Below the pieces are notes generated by a model. It ran no database searches, was not told the DNA's origin, and was given only the letters and a program-made list of their open reading frames with translations. A stretch of 61,290 nt of DNA, taken from Treponema sp. (GTDB lineage Bacteria; Spirochaetota; Spirochaetia; Treponematales; Treponemataceae). Location of the stretch: positions 1 through 61,290 of the forward strand of contig JAFZYR010000024.1 in assembly GCA_017616165.1 (NCBI GenBank), read 5' to 3'. A program made the position numbers and the translations under genes. Positions 41,233 through 49,674 of the stretch are shown here, one piece after another (positions within the stretch are counted from its first letter, which is position 1; every line of letters starts with the position of its first letter).

Positions 41233-41997
41233 ATGAGAATCATCTCCTGGAATGTAAACGGTATTCGCGCAGTAGAAAAGAAAGGCTTTATCGACTGGCT
41301 GGTTGGCAGCGGTGCAGATGTTGTATGCATTCAGGAAACCAAGGCTAACCCAAGCCAGCTTTCACCCGAGCTTCTTGCCCCCGGCGGCATTTATAAGTCC
41401 TTTTTCAGCAGTGCAAAACGACCGGGCTATTCGGGAACCGCAATCTTTACAAAAACCGAGCCGGACAGCGTAGAGGTTATGGGCGATGACCGCTTTGATG
41501 ACGAAGGCCGAGTTACCATTGCAAAGTTTGGAAAGCTCGCTGTAATTTCGGCATATTTTCCTAACAGCCAGGATGCAGGGGCCAGACTGGATTATAAGCT
41601 TGCCTTTTGCGATGCCATGCTGGCAAAGTGCGACCAGCTTGTTGCAGAAGGCTTTGATATTGTTCTTTGCGGAGATTACAACATTGCGCATAAGCCAATA
41701 GACCTTGCAAATCCAAAGGCAAATGAAGGAAATGCAGGCTACCTGCCCGAAGAACGTGCCTGGATGGACAAGTTTACCGCAGCCGGTTATGTAGATACCT
41801 TCCGTCATTTTTGTGATGAGCCCAAGCAGTACACCTGGTGGAGCTACCGTTTTCATGCAAGAGAAAAGAACATAGGGTGGCGTATAGATTACCAGTGTGT
41901 AAACCCGGGATTTTTGCCAAAAGTAAAATCCAGCAAAATTTTATGCGATATTCTTGGTTCTGACCATTGCCCGATTGAAATAGTGGTGGTACAATAA
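41233..41997 (+). CDS. xth: Exodeoxyribonuclease III
   Basis: A 254-residue DNA repair enzyme with AP endonuclease and 3'-5' exonuclease activity. Active-site motifs: SWNVNGIR (5-12), IQETK (near 35), CGDYNIAH (near 145), WWSYR (near 206) and the final GSDHCPI. It begins 8 bases after the cotransporter stop and probably shares its message. Confidence 0.96.
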   Translation: MRIISWNVNGIRAVEKKGFIDWLVGSGADVVCIQETKANPSQLSPELLAPGGIYKSFFSSAKRPGYSGTAIFTKTEPDSVEVMGDDRFDDEGRVTIAKFGKLAVISAYFPNSQDAGARLDYKLAFCDAMLAKCDQLVAEGFDIVLCGDYNIAHKPIDLANPKANEGNAGYLPEERAWMDKFTAAGYVDTFRHFCDEPKQYTWWSYRFHAREKNIGWRIDYQCVNPGFLPKVKSSKILCDILGSDHCPIEIVVVQ

Positions 41998-42000
41998 TAG

Positions 42001-42006
42001 TATAAT
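42001..42006 (+). promoter_or_regulatory. -10 box of the rubredoxin gene
   Basis: TATAAT directly after the exonuclease gene, 27 bases before the rubredoxin ATG. TTGAAA at 41975-41980 is a possible -35 but 20 bases away. A short leader with AGGAG follows. Confidence 0.5.
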
Positions 42007-42033
42007 TTGATTACAGACAGGAGAAGCATAAAT

Positions 42034-42192
42034 ATGGAAAGAATGCAGTGCGATAATTGCGGTTACGTTTACGATAAAGATGAAGGGGACGAAAAGAACG
42101 GAGTAGCCCCTGGAACAGCCTGGGCTGACGTCCCAGAAGACTACAAGTGCCCCGAATGCGGCGCCGACAAAAGCAAGTTTATCGTAGAGTAA
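42034..42192 (+). CDS. Rubredoxin
   Basis: A 52-residue iron protein carrying one electron. The four iron-ligand cysteines are in CDNCGYVYD (near 5-8) and CPECGADKSKF (near 38-41), at the usual spacing. In anaerobes rubredoxin feeds rubrerythrin, superoxide reductase or oxygen reductases. I use the ATG at 42034 preceded by AGGAG ten bases away; nine earlier codons are in frame but not rubredoxin-like. A terminator hairpin follows directly. Confidence 0.97.
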   Translation: MERMQCDNCGYVYDKDEGDEKNGVAPGTAWADVPEDYKCPECGADKSKFIVE

Positions 42193-42198
42193 AAGAAA

Positions 42199-42220
42199 AG
42201 CCCGGTCTTAGCACCGGGCT
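42199..42220 (+). terminator. Hairpin terminator after rubredoxin
   Basis: AGCCCGGT (42199-42206) pairs perfectly with ACCGGGCT (42213-42220). The T-run after it is weak. It is followed by a related palindrome at 42231-42262. Confidence 0.7.
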
Positions 42221-42230
42221 TCGTCATTTC

Positions 42231-42262
42231 TGTCATTGCCGTGCTCGACACGGCAATCTTTT
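42231..42262. repeat. Family A-like palindrome (variant core)
   Basis: ATTGCCGTG and CACGGCAAT are perfect arms around CTCGA, preceded by TGTC. The flanks match family A (GTCATTGC...GCAATC), but the core differs. It lies between the convergent rubredoxin and 42270 genes. Confidence 0.7.
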
Positions 42263-42269
42263 ACATCAT

Positions 42270-42716
42270 TCAGTTTATTTTCTGAACCTTCATCCTTTTG
42301 CTCCAGGGTGACTGAGCCTGTGTTAGAACACCGGTTACTTCCACAGTGGTGTTTACCAAAGCTGTAGCCTTTGTTATAAGGCTCGCATCCGCAATTTCCA
42401 GATAAAAGGTTACGCGGCTCTTAGAGCCCGGATTTTCTGTAAGAATAAAGTTGTCTCCATTCTGCGACAGATATCCCTTTATACTAAAAGTTTGACCAAC
42501 ATGCTCTTCGGAAAGGAAAGAATGATTTACAGAAATAGAAGGACCTGAAACAGGTGTTGTTTCTTCTGCAACAGGCTCTTCGTCTTCTATAATTATCTGA
42601 ACAGGTTCAGAAGCCTTAGTATTTTGCTTTGTATTTGCCTTGTGTGATTTTGATGCACAACCAGCAAAAACAAGAGCTGCAATTATAATAAATAAATAAA
42701 GAATTGTGTGTTTCAT
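42270..42716 (-). CDS. Small lipoprotein with OB-fold-like domain
   Basis: A 148-residue exported protein: lipobox VFAGC (Cys20), a Lys/Glu/Thr linker to about 60, then a beta-rich domain (HVGQTFSIKGYLSQNGDNFI, VTFYLEIADASL, NTTVEVTGVLTQ) with the look of an OB fold. It starts one base after the stop of the clostripain-family gene on the same strand, so both are made from one message and may act together at the cell surface. I do not recognise a specific family. Confidence 0.78.
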   Translation of the reverse strand: MKHTILYLFIIIAALVFAGCASKSHKANTKQNTKASEPVQIIIEDEEPVAEETTPVSGPSISVNHSFLSEEHVGQTFSIKGYLSQNGDNFILTENPGSKSRVTFYLEIADASLITKATALVNTTVEVTGVLTQAQSPWSKRMKVQKIN

Positions 42717-42717
42717 T

Positions 42718-45693
42718 TTAGTTTCCTGTTCCAAACCAGTATTCAAGCAAGTCTCCCCAAGCTGAGTCTGCACCAAATGCAAGGTCGGTCTTGTACCAGC
42801 TTGGAGCTGTGCCCTGTATCAGGTTTTCACCATTTGTAGCGATGTAAGCACCGGCGATGGTCAGGCCGTAGTAATGTTTGAAATTTTCAGCTGATGATTT
42901 ATCTAAGTCGCTATAAAAATCTTTGTTAGTAGAAGGACTGTCTCTCCAGCTGTATTTAATTGCCTGTCCGAGACTTGTTATAACATCTTCGGCAGCTGCC
43001 TTTAATTCTGGCCATTTATTTGTATTATCTACATCTTCTCCCTGTTCATTCTTTATGGTATCGCCAGAAAGGTATGCAATCATATCAGCAGTATATCCAA
43101 TATCGTAAAGCCATGTATATGTACCCATATAATACATACCGCTAAAGAAATTTACACACTTTTTGAAATCTTCAGCTTTAGTCGGATCACTGCTCATTAT
43201 GTTACACATAGAATCTATAGCAGTTTTTACATCATTTATTTTTGAAAGGTCTGTAATTGTAAAAGTAGTAATACCTAATTCTGAATACCATATAAGTTCA
43301 TTTAGCGCAGATGTAATAGCGGTTTCCTGTTCTTCTGGTGTTAATGAATTTAAATCAACACCAAAATCATATTGTTGTAGAACAGCATCCCAGAAAGCAT
43401 AATTATTGTATACCCCAGTTGTATATTGAGTTTTATACTCGGTAACGATATGTTTTCCAATAGAATCCAGTGTTGCACTTGTTGTGAATGCTGTAAACAA
43501 AGTCTTGTAATCCAATCCTGCTCCAGGAATGGTGTTTGGAGAAGCGGCAAGGTATTGAGCATAATCTTTAAACTGGTATGCATCTTCTATAGATGAACCA
43601 AGGCAGACATCCATCAAAATCATTGCCAGTTTATTGTCTCCTACAAAACCAGTTTGGGCTAAAGCCTCTGACACATCCTTTGTTTTAAGGAAGTTGCTGT
43701 TAGAAGATTCATCCCAGCAGAGGGCGCGGCGGCCGCTTGTGTCTCCAATTTTAATGGTTCTGCCGTCTTTTGTCTGAACATATCTAACGCTTCTTGGTCC
43801 GCCGCCATGGTCACTGAACTGAAGGATAATTCCTTTATCGACATTATAGCGGGCGGTTGCCCAGTTAAGGAAATTTATGAGGGTCTGCTTGTTGCCCATG
43901 TCAGCTTCACCGTGAACATCGTATGTGTTTGTAACTTGTGATACAAGCCAATTTGCTGTATATGAAAGATTTTTTGTATTGTAGTTGAGATTACAACTTG
44001 GTCCGTTGAGTGCATAATTACTATCCCAAGAGCTTTGTATTCCCATTTCATAAAGATAAGTGCCTGAAGGTCCAATCTGTGGTGTAACAGTTGCAGGATT
44101 GCCGTTTTGGTCCGTTCCCTCCCAGCTTACAGCACCGTCCCAAAGGGCAACAACATTAACCTTATCAAAATTCTCTTTAGGATCTCCACTAGAATTTTGA
44201 ATTTGTGAAAGACCATATTCAACTTCGTTCATATCCAGGAAAATCTGGTCATGAAGATTGTTGTCTCCGTCCATGTACATTAACATGAGCCAGTCGGTGT
44301 CTTTTTTTGTAATTGTTGGAGTTGCATTTATCTGTGCAGATTTATCGCTTCCAACTGTAAAGACTTTGAAGGTATATTCAGAATTATTTTGAAGTCCAAA
44401 GAATTCTGCATATTTGGAAGAAGATGTTGTTGAAGCGGTTACAGTTTTTGAGGCAATTTCATTTGAATTGAGGTATGCCTTAACTGTATAATTTTTCCAG
44501 CCCTCCACGGTTGTAAAGGTAATGTTTGCGTAGGAATCGGCTGTTTCTGCATTAAGATTTGTTACAGGAGCCGGCTCATAAATAGATTCAGACTTTGAAT
44601 ATGATTCTCCATAAGCATTGCTGATCTTAAAATAATGTTTTCCAGATGTTAAAGGATTTGTAAAGGTATAGGTTAAATATCTGAAAGAACTACTGTCTTC
44701 AAAAGCAGGTATGTCATTAACATTACAGGTTTCATAATTTGTACCATCGGTAGAATGTTCAATTATTATTCCTGCATATGAGCCATCATCTAACGGATAA
44801 ACAGTATCATCATAAAGTGTTATTGTTATTGTATTATAAGCAATGCTTTTAATGCCATATAGTTGTGGAGTATAAATAGCATAAAGCTGTGTGTCCTGTG
44901 TAATAGGTGTATTAAGGTCAAATTGAGTGGCAGTGGCTTTTGATGCCTTGGATTTTGACCAGTACATAAAATAATTATACCTAACTGTAGGGTTAGTCGG
45001 GATATCGCTGGAGGATAAAGCTTGTCCCGAAGAAACATCTACAGATTTAAGGAGATTTCCACAATTATAGAAATCTACGGTTCTGGCATTTGAAATTATA
45101 TCCTTGCTCAAGGTTTCTGTCTGCACACTGTTTGTTACTTTAAAGGTATAATGCCCCCCTTCCAGACGTGTTTTAAAATTATATGTAACATATCTATAAG
45201 TGTTTATATCGTCGGTGCTCGAAGGAATTTTCAAATCAACATCTGTGTAAGCACCATTATCTTTGGAGTATTGAAATTTTAATCCGGCATAAGAGCCGTC
45301 ATCCAAAGGATAAACATTAGGACTATAAAACTTTATTTGTATTGATTTTGAATTAAAAGTTTCAATTGAATAAAGGCTTGGTGCAAATATTGCATAAAGT
45401 GTTGTGTTTTTTGTAATAGGTTTAGTAAAATCAAATTCTACAGCTGCTGCCTGTGACGCTGTTGATTCAGACCAGTACAAAAATCTGTTGAATACTTTAT
45501 TTGGATTAGCAGGTATTTTGGAAGCCTGTAAAACAGTTCCTGATGCAATATCCACAGTTTTTAAGGTTTCGCCGTTATCAATAAATGTTACTGTGATATC
45601 TGGATCTGTACTGACATTTGGTCCCGGACATCCTGTAAATATGAATACCGAAAGAATAAGGGCCAGGCCCAGTGCGAGTTTGGTGTGTTTCAT
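42718..45693 (-). CDS. Clostripain-family (C11) peptidase lipoprotein with InlB-type repeats
   Basis: A 991-residue surface lipoprotein (lipobox FTGC, Cys22). Two tandem modules follow, each with an InlB/Listeria-Bacteroides-type repeat (TVTFIDNGETLKTVDIASG near 34; TVDFYNCGNLLKSVDVSSG near 205) and a beta-sandwich. A fibronectin III-like stretch spans about 375-460, then a C11 cysteine peptidase domain from about 470 (LMYMDGDNNLHD). The catalytic His lies in FSDHGGG (near 629) and the Cys in MDVCLGSS (near 696). GAGAGG precedes the ATG. A poly-G tract lies upstream of its promoter, and a small lipoprotein gene follows. Confidence 0.93.
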   Translation of the reverse strand: MKHTKLALGLALILSVFIFTGCPGPNVSTDPDITVTFIDNGETLKTVDIASGTVLQASKIPANPNKVFNRFLYWSESTASQAAAVEFDFTKPITKNTTLYAIFAPSLYSIETFNSKSIQIKFYSPNVYPLDDGSYAGLKFQYSKDNGAYTDVDLKIPSSTDDINTYRYVTYNFKTRLEGGHYTFKVTNSVQTETLSKDIISNARTVDFYNCGNLLKSVDVSSGQALSSSDIPTNPTVRYNYFMYWSKSKASKATATQFDLNTPITQDTQLYAIYTPQLYGIKSIAYNTITITLYDDTVYPLDDGSYAGIIIEHSTDGTNYETCNVNDIPAFEDSSSFRYLTYTFTNPLTSGKHYFKISNAYGESYSKSESIYEPAPVTNLNAETADSYANITFTTVEGWKNYTVKAYLNSNEIASKTVTASTTSSSKYAEFFGLQNNSEYTFKVFTVGSDKSAQINATPTITKKDTDWLMLMYMDGDNNLHDQIFLDMNEVEYGLSQIQNSSGDPKENFDKVNVVALWDGAVSWEGTDQNGNPATVTPQIGPSGTYLYEMGIQSSWDSNYALNGPSCNLNYNTKNLSYTANWLVSQVTNTYDVHGEADMGNKQTLINFLNWATARYNVDKGIILQFSDHGGGPRSVRYVQTKDGRTIKIGDTSGRRALCWDESSNSNFLKTKDVSEALAQTGFVGDNKLAMILMDVCLGSSIEDAYQFKDYAQYLAASPNTIPGAGLDYKTLFTAFTTSATLDSIGKHIVTEYKTQYTTGVYNNYAFWDAVLQQYDFGVDLNSLTPEEQETAITSALNELIWYSELGITTFTITDLSKINDVKTAIDSMCNIMSSDPTKAEDFKKCVNFFSGMYYMGTYTWLYDIGYTADMIAYLSGDTIKNEQGEDVDNTNKWPELKAAAEDVITSLGQAIKYSWRDSPSTNKDFYSDLDKSSAENFKHYYGLTIAGAYIATNGENLIQGTAPSWYKTDLAFGADSAWGDLLEYWFGTGN

Positions 45694-45726
45694 TTTTAAA
45701 ACCTCTCTTTTTTATAATCATTTTCC

Positions 45727-45755
45727 ATTATATAGGTAACATTCTTTTTTGCAAA
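45727..45755 (-). promoter_or_regulatory. Promoter of the clostripain-family gene
   Basis: On the minus strand, TTTGCA (45755-45750), 17-base spacer, TATAAT (45732-45727). The transcript would start near 45720, with a leader of about 27 bases containing GAGAGG. Confidence 0.65.
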
Positions 45756-45773
45756 GAATGCCTCACTAATTAT

Positions 45774-45784
45774 CCCCCCCCCCC
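45774..45784 (-). repeat. Homopolymer tract, eleven G on the minus strand
   Basis: Eleven consecutive C on the plus strand (G on the transcribed gene's strand), 18 bases upstream of the -35 box of the clostripain-family gene, at about -54 to -64. Poly-G tracts upstream of tpr genes in Treponema pallidum are known to vary in length and change transcription. Confidence 0.9.
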
Positions 45785-45864
45785 ATAGGCATTTGTCAAG
45801 GAAAAAAGGCTGTGACGGGGGTTGTTGTTTTTTAAGAATTTTGCATTTTTTTTTGCCAAAAAGT

Positions 45865-45940
45865 AGGTAGAGCTAAAAATTGCTTTCGCAATTTTTTTAA
45901 CGCTCTGCTATAAAACACCGGCCGCCAGCGGCCTTACACA
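45865..45940 (+). ncRNA. 76-base structured element, copy 2 (unrecognised)
   Basis: Same length and fold as copy 1 at 36334-36409. The stems are 45867-45873/45902-45908, 45875-45883/45888-45896 and 45920-45924/45929-45933. It has no plus-strand gene upstream to terminate (the neighbouring gene is divergent), so a plain terminator role does not fit. It lies 61 bases before the Rpn-type gene. Strand is assigned to match copy 1. Confidence 0.72.
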
Positions 45941-46001
45941 TGTAATAAACCCCAAATTTTTTCCATATTAACTATAGATAAATTTATTTGAGGAGGCCAA
46001 T

Positions 46002-46868
46002 ATGGCAGAAACAGTTTTTAACAACATTAATCCGGCTATGATGGAACGGATCAAAAATCTAAGACTCATTGATGATGAGCTTATGACGATGGTTTTCAGT
46101 GGTGACAAAAAGGCGACGGAACTGCTGATAAGAATTCTTTTGAACAGAAATGACCTTAGAGTCACAAAATCAATGACTCAGGAACAGAAGCACAATCTGT
46201 TCGGCCGCTCGGTCACGCTTGATATTGTTGCAGAAGATATCTTTAAAACAGAATACAACATCGAGATCCAAAGGGCAGATAAAGGTGCCGGGGCACGGCG
46301 AATCCGCTATCACCAGGCAATGATAGACAGTCACACCCTTAAGAAAAAGGAAGATTTTGAAAGCTTACCGAACCTTTATATAATTTTCATTCTGGAGCAT
46401 GATCTTTTTAATATGGGGGAACCTGTTTATTTTGTGAACAAAACTTTGAATGCAAAAGATGAAGACGGCAACAATTTGCTTTTTGATGATGGTTGTAATA
46501 TAATGTACGTCAATGGCGAATACACGGGTGATGATGCACTTGGAAAACTTATGCACGACTTTTCCACCCCTAATGCCGACGAAATGTATTATACAGAACT
46601 TGCCGAAAAGGTAAGGTTTTATAAGCAGGATGAAACGGGGGTACAAATGGCTAGTAAGATTGTAGAAGAATACGGCGATGAACGTGCCGCCGATGCATTT
46701 AAACAGGGCATTGAGCAGGGCATACAACAGGGCGCCCAACAACAAGCCATCGAAGATGCCATCGAATTTCTCAAAGAAGAAATTCCCCCCGAAAAAGTTG
46801 CAAAATGTGTAAAACTCCCAATTGAAAAAGTTTTGGAGTTGCAATCACAGCTTCCCAAAAAAGCATAA
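46002..46868 (+). CDS. Rpn-family PD-(D/E)XK nuclease (putative transposase-like)
   Basis: A 288-residue protein of the Rpn/recombination-promoting nuclease type. The PD-(D/E)XK core shows Asp74 in VTLDIVAED and the E-x-Q variant in YNIEIQR (E88, Q90). The C-terminus has the family's Gln/Gly-rich helix (QGIEQGIQQGAQQQ), then AIEDAIEFLKEE and a short helical tail. Family members cut DNA and promote recA-independent recombination; they usually occur in several copies. AGGAGG lies 5 bases before the ATG. A minus-strand remnant of a relative lies at 61018-61203. Confidence 0.92.
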   Translation: MAETVFNNINPAMMERIKNLRLIDDELMTMVFSGDKKATELLIRILLNRNDLRVTKSMTQEQKHNLFGRSVTLDIVAEDIFKTEYNIEIQRADKGAGARRIRYHQAMIDSHTLKKKEDFESLPNLYIIFILEHDLFNMGEPVYFVNKTLNAKDEDGNNLLFDDGCNIMYVNGEYTGDDALGKLMHDFSTPNADEMYYTELAEKVRFYKQDETGVQMASKIVEEYGDERAADAFKQGIEQGIQQGAQQQAIEDAIEFLKEEIPPEKVAKCVKLPIEKVLELQSQLPKKA

Positions 46869-46906
46869 CTTAAAAAAATGCCTCTAGGGGATTTTACCTA
46901 TACTTG

Positions 46907-46935
46907 TTGAAATATTCGCAGTTGTAATCTATAAT
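46907..46935 (+). promoter_or_regulatory. Strong promoter of the cellobiose phosphorylase gene
   Basis: TTGAAA (46907-46912), exactly 17 bases, TATAAT (46930-46935). The transcript would start near 46942, giving a leader of about 74 bases that contains the palindrome at 46973-46997. Confidence 0.8.
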
Positions 46936-46972
46936 GTGAAATGCTGAAAAAAATCAGCGCGACAAAATATGA

Positions 46973-46997
46973 GATGCCGGAACGAGTTCGGCATGAC
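46973..46997 (+). repeat. REP-like palindrome in the leader of the GH94 gene
   Basis: GATGCCGGAACGAGTTCGGC... forms ATGCCG/CGGCAT with AAC/GTT inside and one bulged G. It ends eight bases before AGGAG (about 47004-47008), the ribosome-binding site of the gene at 47016, so it would fold just ahead of the ribosome landing site. Confidence 0.8.
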
Positions 46998-47015
46998 AGA
47001 ACACAGGAGCCCCAG

Positions 47016-49493
47016 ATGAAGTTTGGACACTTTGATGACGCCAACCGCGAGTATGTTATTGAGACACCTCGCACACCTTATCCTTGGATTAACTATCTTG
47101 GAACACAGGGATTTTTCTCGTTAATTTCTAATACTGCCGGAGGCTACAGCTTTTACAAAGATGCACGCCTTCGACGCATTACACGTTACCGCTACAACAA
47201 CGTACCTATCGATATGGGCGGACGTTATTTTTACATCAATGACAATGGTACCATCTGGAATCCGGGCTGGTCTCCTGTAAAGACAGAGCTGGACGCTTAC
47301 GAATGCCGCCACGGTATGGGCTATACAATCATTACAGGTAAAAAGAACGGCCTAAAGGCACAGGTTACCTTCTTTGTTCCACAGGACTACGATGGCGAAG
47401 TTCAGCAGGTAGTTTTGACAAACGAAAGCGGCGCCGACAAGACATTTAAGTTCTGGTCATTTGCTGAATGGTGTCTTTGGGATGCTCAGGATGACTGTAC
47501 AAACTTCCAGAGAAACTTCTCTACTGGCCGCGTAGAAATCAAAGATTCTGTAATTTATCATAAAACTGAATACCGCGACCGCCGCAATCACTATGCATTC
47601 TATTCTGTAAACGACAAGATTGACGGTTACGATACAGACCGCGACGCATTCATTGGTCTTTACAACGGCTTCCACAATCCTCAGGCTGTTCTGGACGGAA
47701 GATGCGGCAACTCTCTTGTAGACGGATGGTCTCCAATTGCTTCCCACTTTAAGGAAATCACACTTAAGGCAGGCGAGTCAAAGACTTTGGTATTTGTACT
47801 TGGCTATGTAGAAATGCCTGTTGAAAAGAAATTCGAAGCAGACGGCAAGACAATCAACAAAGAAAAAGCTCTTGCTATGATTGAAAAATACAATACTCCG
47901 GAAAAGTTTGCTGCCGGTATGAAAGAGCTCCGCGCTTACTGGGATAAGCTTTTGGGCATCCTCAACGTAAACACACCGGAAGACAAAGTAAACCGCATGG
48001 TAAACATCTGGAACCAGTATCAGTGTATGGTTACATTCAACCTTTCACGCTCGGCAAGTTACTTTGAATCTGGAATTGGTCGTGGTATGGGCTTCCGCGA
48101 TTCTAACCAGGATATTCTTGGATTTGTTCACCAGATTCCGGACCGCGCTCGTGAACGCCTTATCGACATTGCATCAACTCAGCTTGAAGACGGCGGATGC
48201 TATCACCAGTACCAGCCGCTTACAAAGAAGGGTAATGCCGACATTGGTGGAGACTTCTCTGATGACCCTCTCTGGATGATTCTTTCTGTGTCTAGCTACA
48301 TCAAGGAAACTGGCGACTGGTCAATCCTGGACGCAAAGGTTCCTTATGACAACGATGAGTCTAAGGCAAAATCAATGCTCGACCACCTTACAGTAAGCTT
48401 CTACCACATTGTAAATAATCTTGGACCACACGGACTTCCACTTGCAATGCGCGCAGACTGGAATGACTGTATCAACCTTTCATGCTTCTCTGACACACCG
48501 GGCGAAAGCTTCCAGACATATACAAACCCTAAGTTCAAGGCAGAAGGCGGCTACTCAAAGGTTGCAGAATCTGTATTCGTTGCCGCTTTGTTCACATATG
48601 TTGGACCAAACTTCGTAGGAATCTTGAATCACTTGGGTAAGGCTGACGAAGCTGCTAAGGCTCAGGCAGAAATCGACAAGATGAAGAAGGTTATGATGGA
48701 AAGCGCCTGGGACGGCAACTGGTTCATGCGTGCTTATGATGCAAACGGCCAGAAAATGGGTTCTAAGGAATGCGAAGAAGGACAGATCTTCATCGAGCCA
48801 CAGGGCTTTGCAATCATGTCTGATATCGACAAGGATGCAACAAAGAAGACTCTTGCCGCAATTGATGAACGCTTGAATACTAAGCACGGTCTTGTTTTGA
48901 ATAACCCTGCATTCTCTAAGTACTACATTCAGTACGGTGAGATTTCTACATATCCGGGCGGATACAAAGAAAATGCCGGTATCTTTACACACAACAACGC
49001 ATGGATTATCTGTGCTGCTGCTTATGCAGGCGAAGGTGACCAGGCATTCAAGTATTACTCAGAAATTGCACCGGCCTTTACAGAAGAAACCTCTGATCTC
49101 CACAAGACAGAGCCTTATGTATACGGTCAGATGATTGGTGGTAAGGACGCTGGTTCAGACATCGGCCAGACAGGCAAGAACTTTGGTCAGGGTAAAAACT
49201 CTTGGCTTACAGGTACTGCTGCCTGGAACATGGTTGCAATCAGCCAGTACATCCTTGGTATTCAGCCGGACTTTGACGGACTTAAGGTAGATCCTTCTAT
49301 CCCTGCCGCCTGGGATGGCTTTACAGCTACACGTATTTTCCGCGGTGCCAAATACAACATCACAATCAAAAACCCGGGCCACGTTTGCAAGGGCGTAAAG
49401 AGCATGGTTGTAGACGGAACTGCAGTTGAAGGCTGCGTTGTACCGTTTGTTGAAGGTAAGAAAGAGGTTAATGTAGAGATTACATTGGGATAA
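47016..49493 (+). CDS. cbp: GH94 cellobiose phosphorylase
   Basis: An 825-residue cytoplasmic enzyme that splits cellobiose with phosphate into glucose 1-phosphate and glucose, saving ATP. The N-terminus [27 protein letters not shown] near 363, and the catalytic Asp in MRADWNDC (Asp481 or Asp484; family position is the WND Asp) match cellobiose phosphorylases rather than chitobiose enzymes. The frame is open back to an ATG at 46941, but that start would be at the transcript's first base and would translate a palindrome. AGGAG and the family N-terminus favour 47016. It fits with the GH5 cellulase at 31930. Confidence 0.95.
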   Translation: MKFGHFDDANREYVIETPRTPYPWINYLGTQGFFSLISNTAGGYSFYKDARLRRITRYRYNNVPIDMGGRYFYINDNGTIWNPGWSPVKTELDAYECRHGMGYTIITGKKNGLKAQVTFFVPQDYDGEVQQVVLTNESGADKTFKFWSFAEWCLWDAQDDCTNFQRNFSTGRVEIKDSVIYHKTEYRDRRNHYAFYSVNDKIDGYDTDRDAFIGLYNGFHNPQAVLDGRCGNSLVDGWSPIASHFKEITLKAGESKTLVFVLGYVEMPVEKKFEADGKTINKEKALAMIEKYNTPEKFAAGMKELRAYWDKLLGILNVNTPEDKVNRMVNIWNQYQCMVTFNLSRSASYFESGIGRGMGFRDSNQDILGFVHQIPDRARERLIDIASTQLEDGGCYHQYQPLTKKGNADIGGDFSDDPLWMILSVSSYIKETGDWSILDAKVPYDNDESKAKSMLDHLTVSFYHIVNNLGPHGLPLAMRADWNDCINLSCFSDTPGESFQTYTNPKFKAEGGYSKVAESVFVAALFTYVGPNFVGILNHLGKADEAAKAQAEIDKMKKVMMESAWDGNWFMRAYDANGQKMGSKECEEGQIFIEPQGFAIMSDIDKDATKKTLAAIDERLNTKHGLVLNNPAFSKYYIQYGEISTYPGGYKENAGIFTHNNAWIICAAAYAGEGDQAFKYYSEIAPAFTEETSDLHKTEPYVYGQMIGGKDAGSDIGQTGKNFGQGKNSWLTGTAAWNMVAISQYILGIQPDFDGLKVDPSIPAAWDGFTATRIFRGAKYNITIKNPGHVCKGVKSMVVDGTAVEGCVVPFVEGKKEVNVEITLG

Positions 49494-49495
49494 TT

Positions 49496-49580
49496 GTCAT
49501 TGCGAGGAGCGAAACGACGTGGCAATCCATTATTAAAAGGCATTCAAATATGTGGATTGCCACGCTGCGCTCGCAATGAC
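49496..49580. repeat. Family A repeat, inverted pair
   Basis: GTCATTGCGAGGAGCGAAAC...GGCAATCCA and, inverted, TGTGGATTGCCACGCTGCGC...GCAATGAC, separated by about 20 bases. It begins three bases after the GH94 stop codon. Confidence 0.92.
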
Positions 49581-49616
49581 GAATGTCGCAGTCCCCGACA
49601 ATCTATCCAATAAAAA

Positions 49617-49655
49617 AGCCCCCTGTTTTGAAGTGAACTTCATTTCAGGGGGCTT
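49617..49655. terminator. Bidirectional terminator between GH94 and the 49675 lipoprotein gene
   Basis: AAGCCCCCTG (49617-49626) pairs perfectly with CAGGGGGCTT (49646-49655). An A-run precedes it and T residues follow, so it can work for the minus-strand gene and probably for the plus-strand one. Confidence 0.88.
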
Positions 49656-49674
49656 GGTGTTTTAAAGACTTAAG

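Larger units (their letters stand above)
45694..46001. other. 308-base divergent gap between the clostripain and Rpn genes
   Basis: It holds the clostripain promoter (45727-45755), an inverted repeat CATTCTTT/AAAGAATG at 45740-45760 overlapping its -35, an 11-base C run (45774-45784), T-rich sequence around 45826-45855, copy 2 of the 76-base structured element (45865-45940) and AGGAGG (45991-45996) before the Rpn start. I see no further gene. Confidence 0.8.

Noticed and set aside
46941..47015. ATG at 46941 as the start of the GH94 protein
   Set aside because: It would add 25 residues encoded by a palindrome before the canonical MKFGHFDD N-terminus. AGGAG precedes 47016. Kept only as a possibility in the findings.
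13036..49580. Family A and B repeats as a CRISPR array
   Set aside because: The copies are dispersed, palindromic, unevenly spaced and lack unique spacers or cas genes. They are REP-like intergenic repeats.
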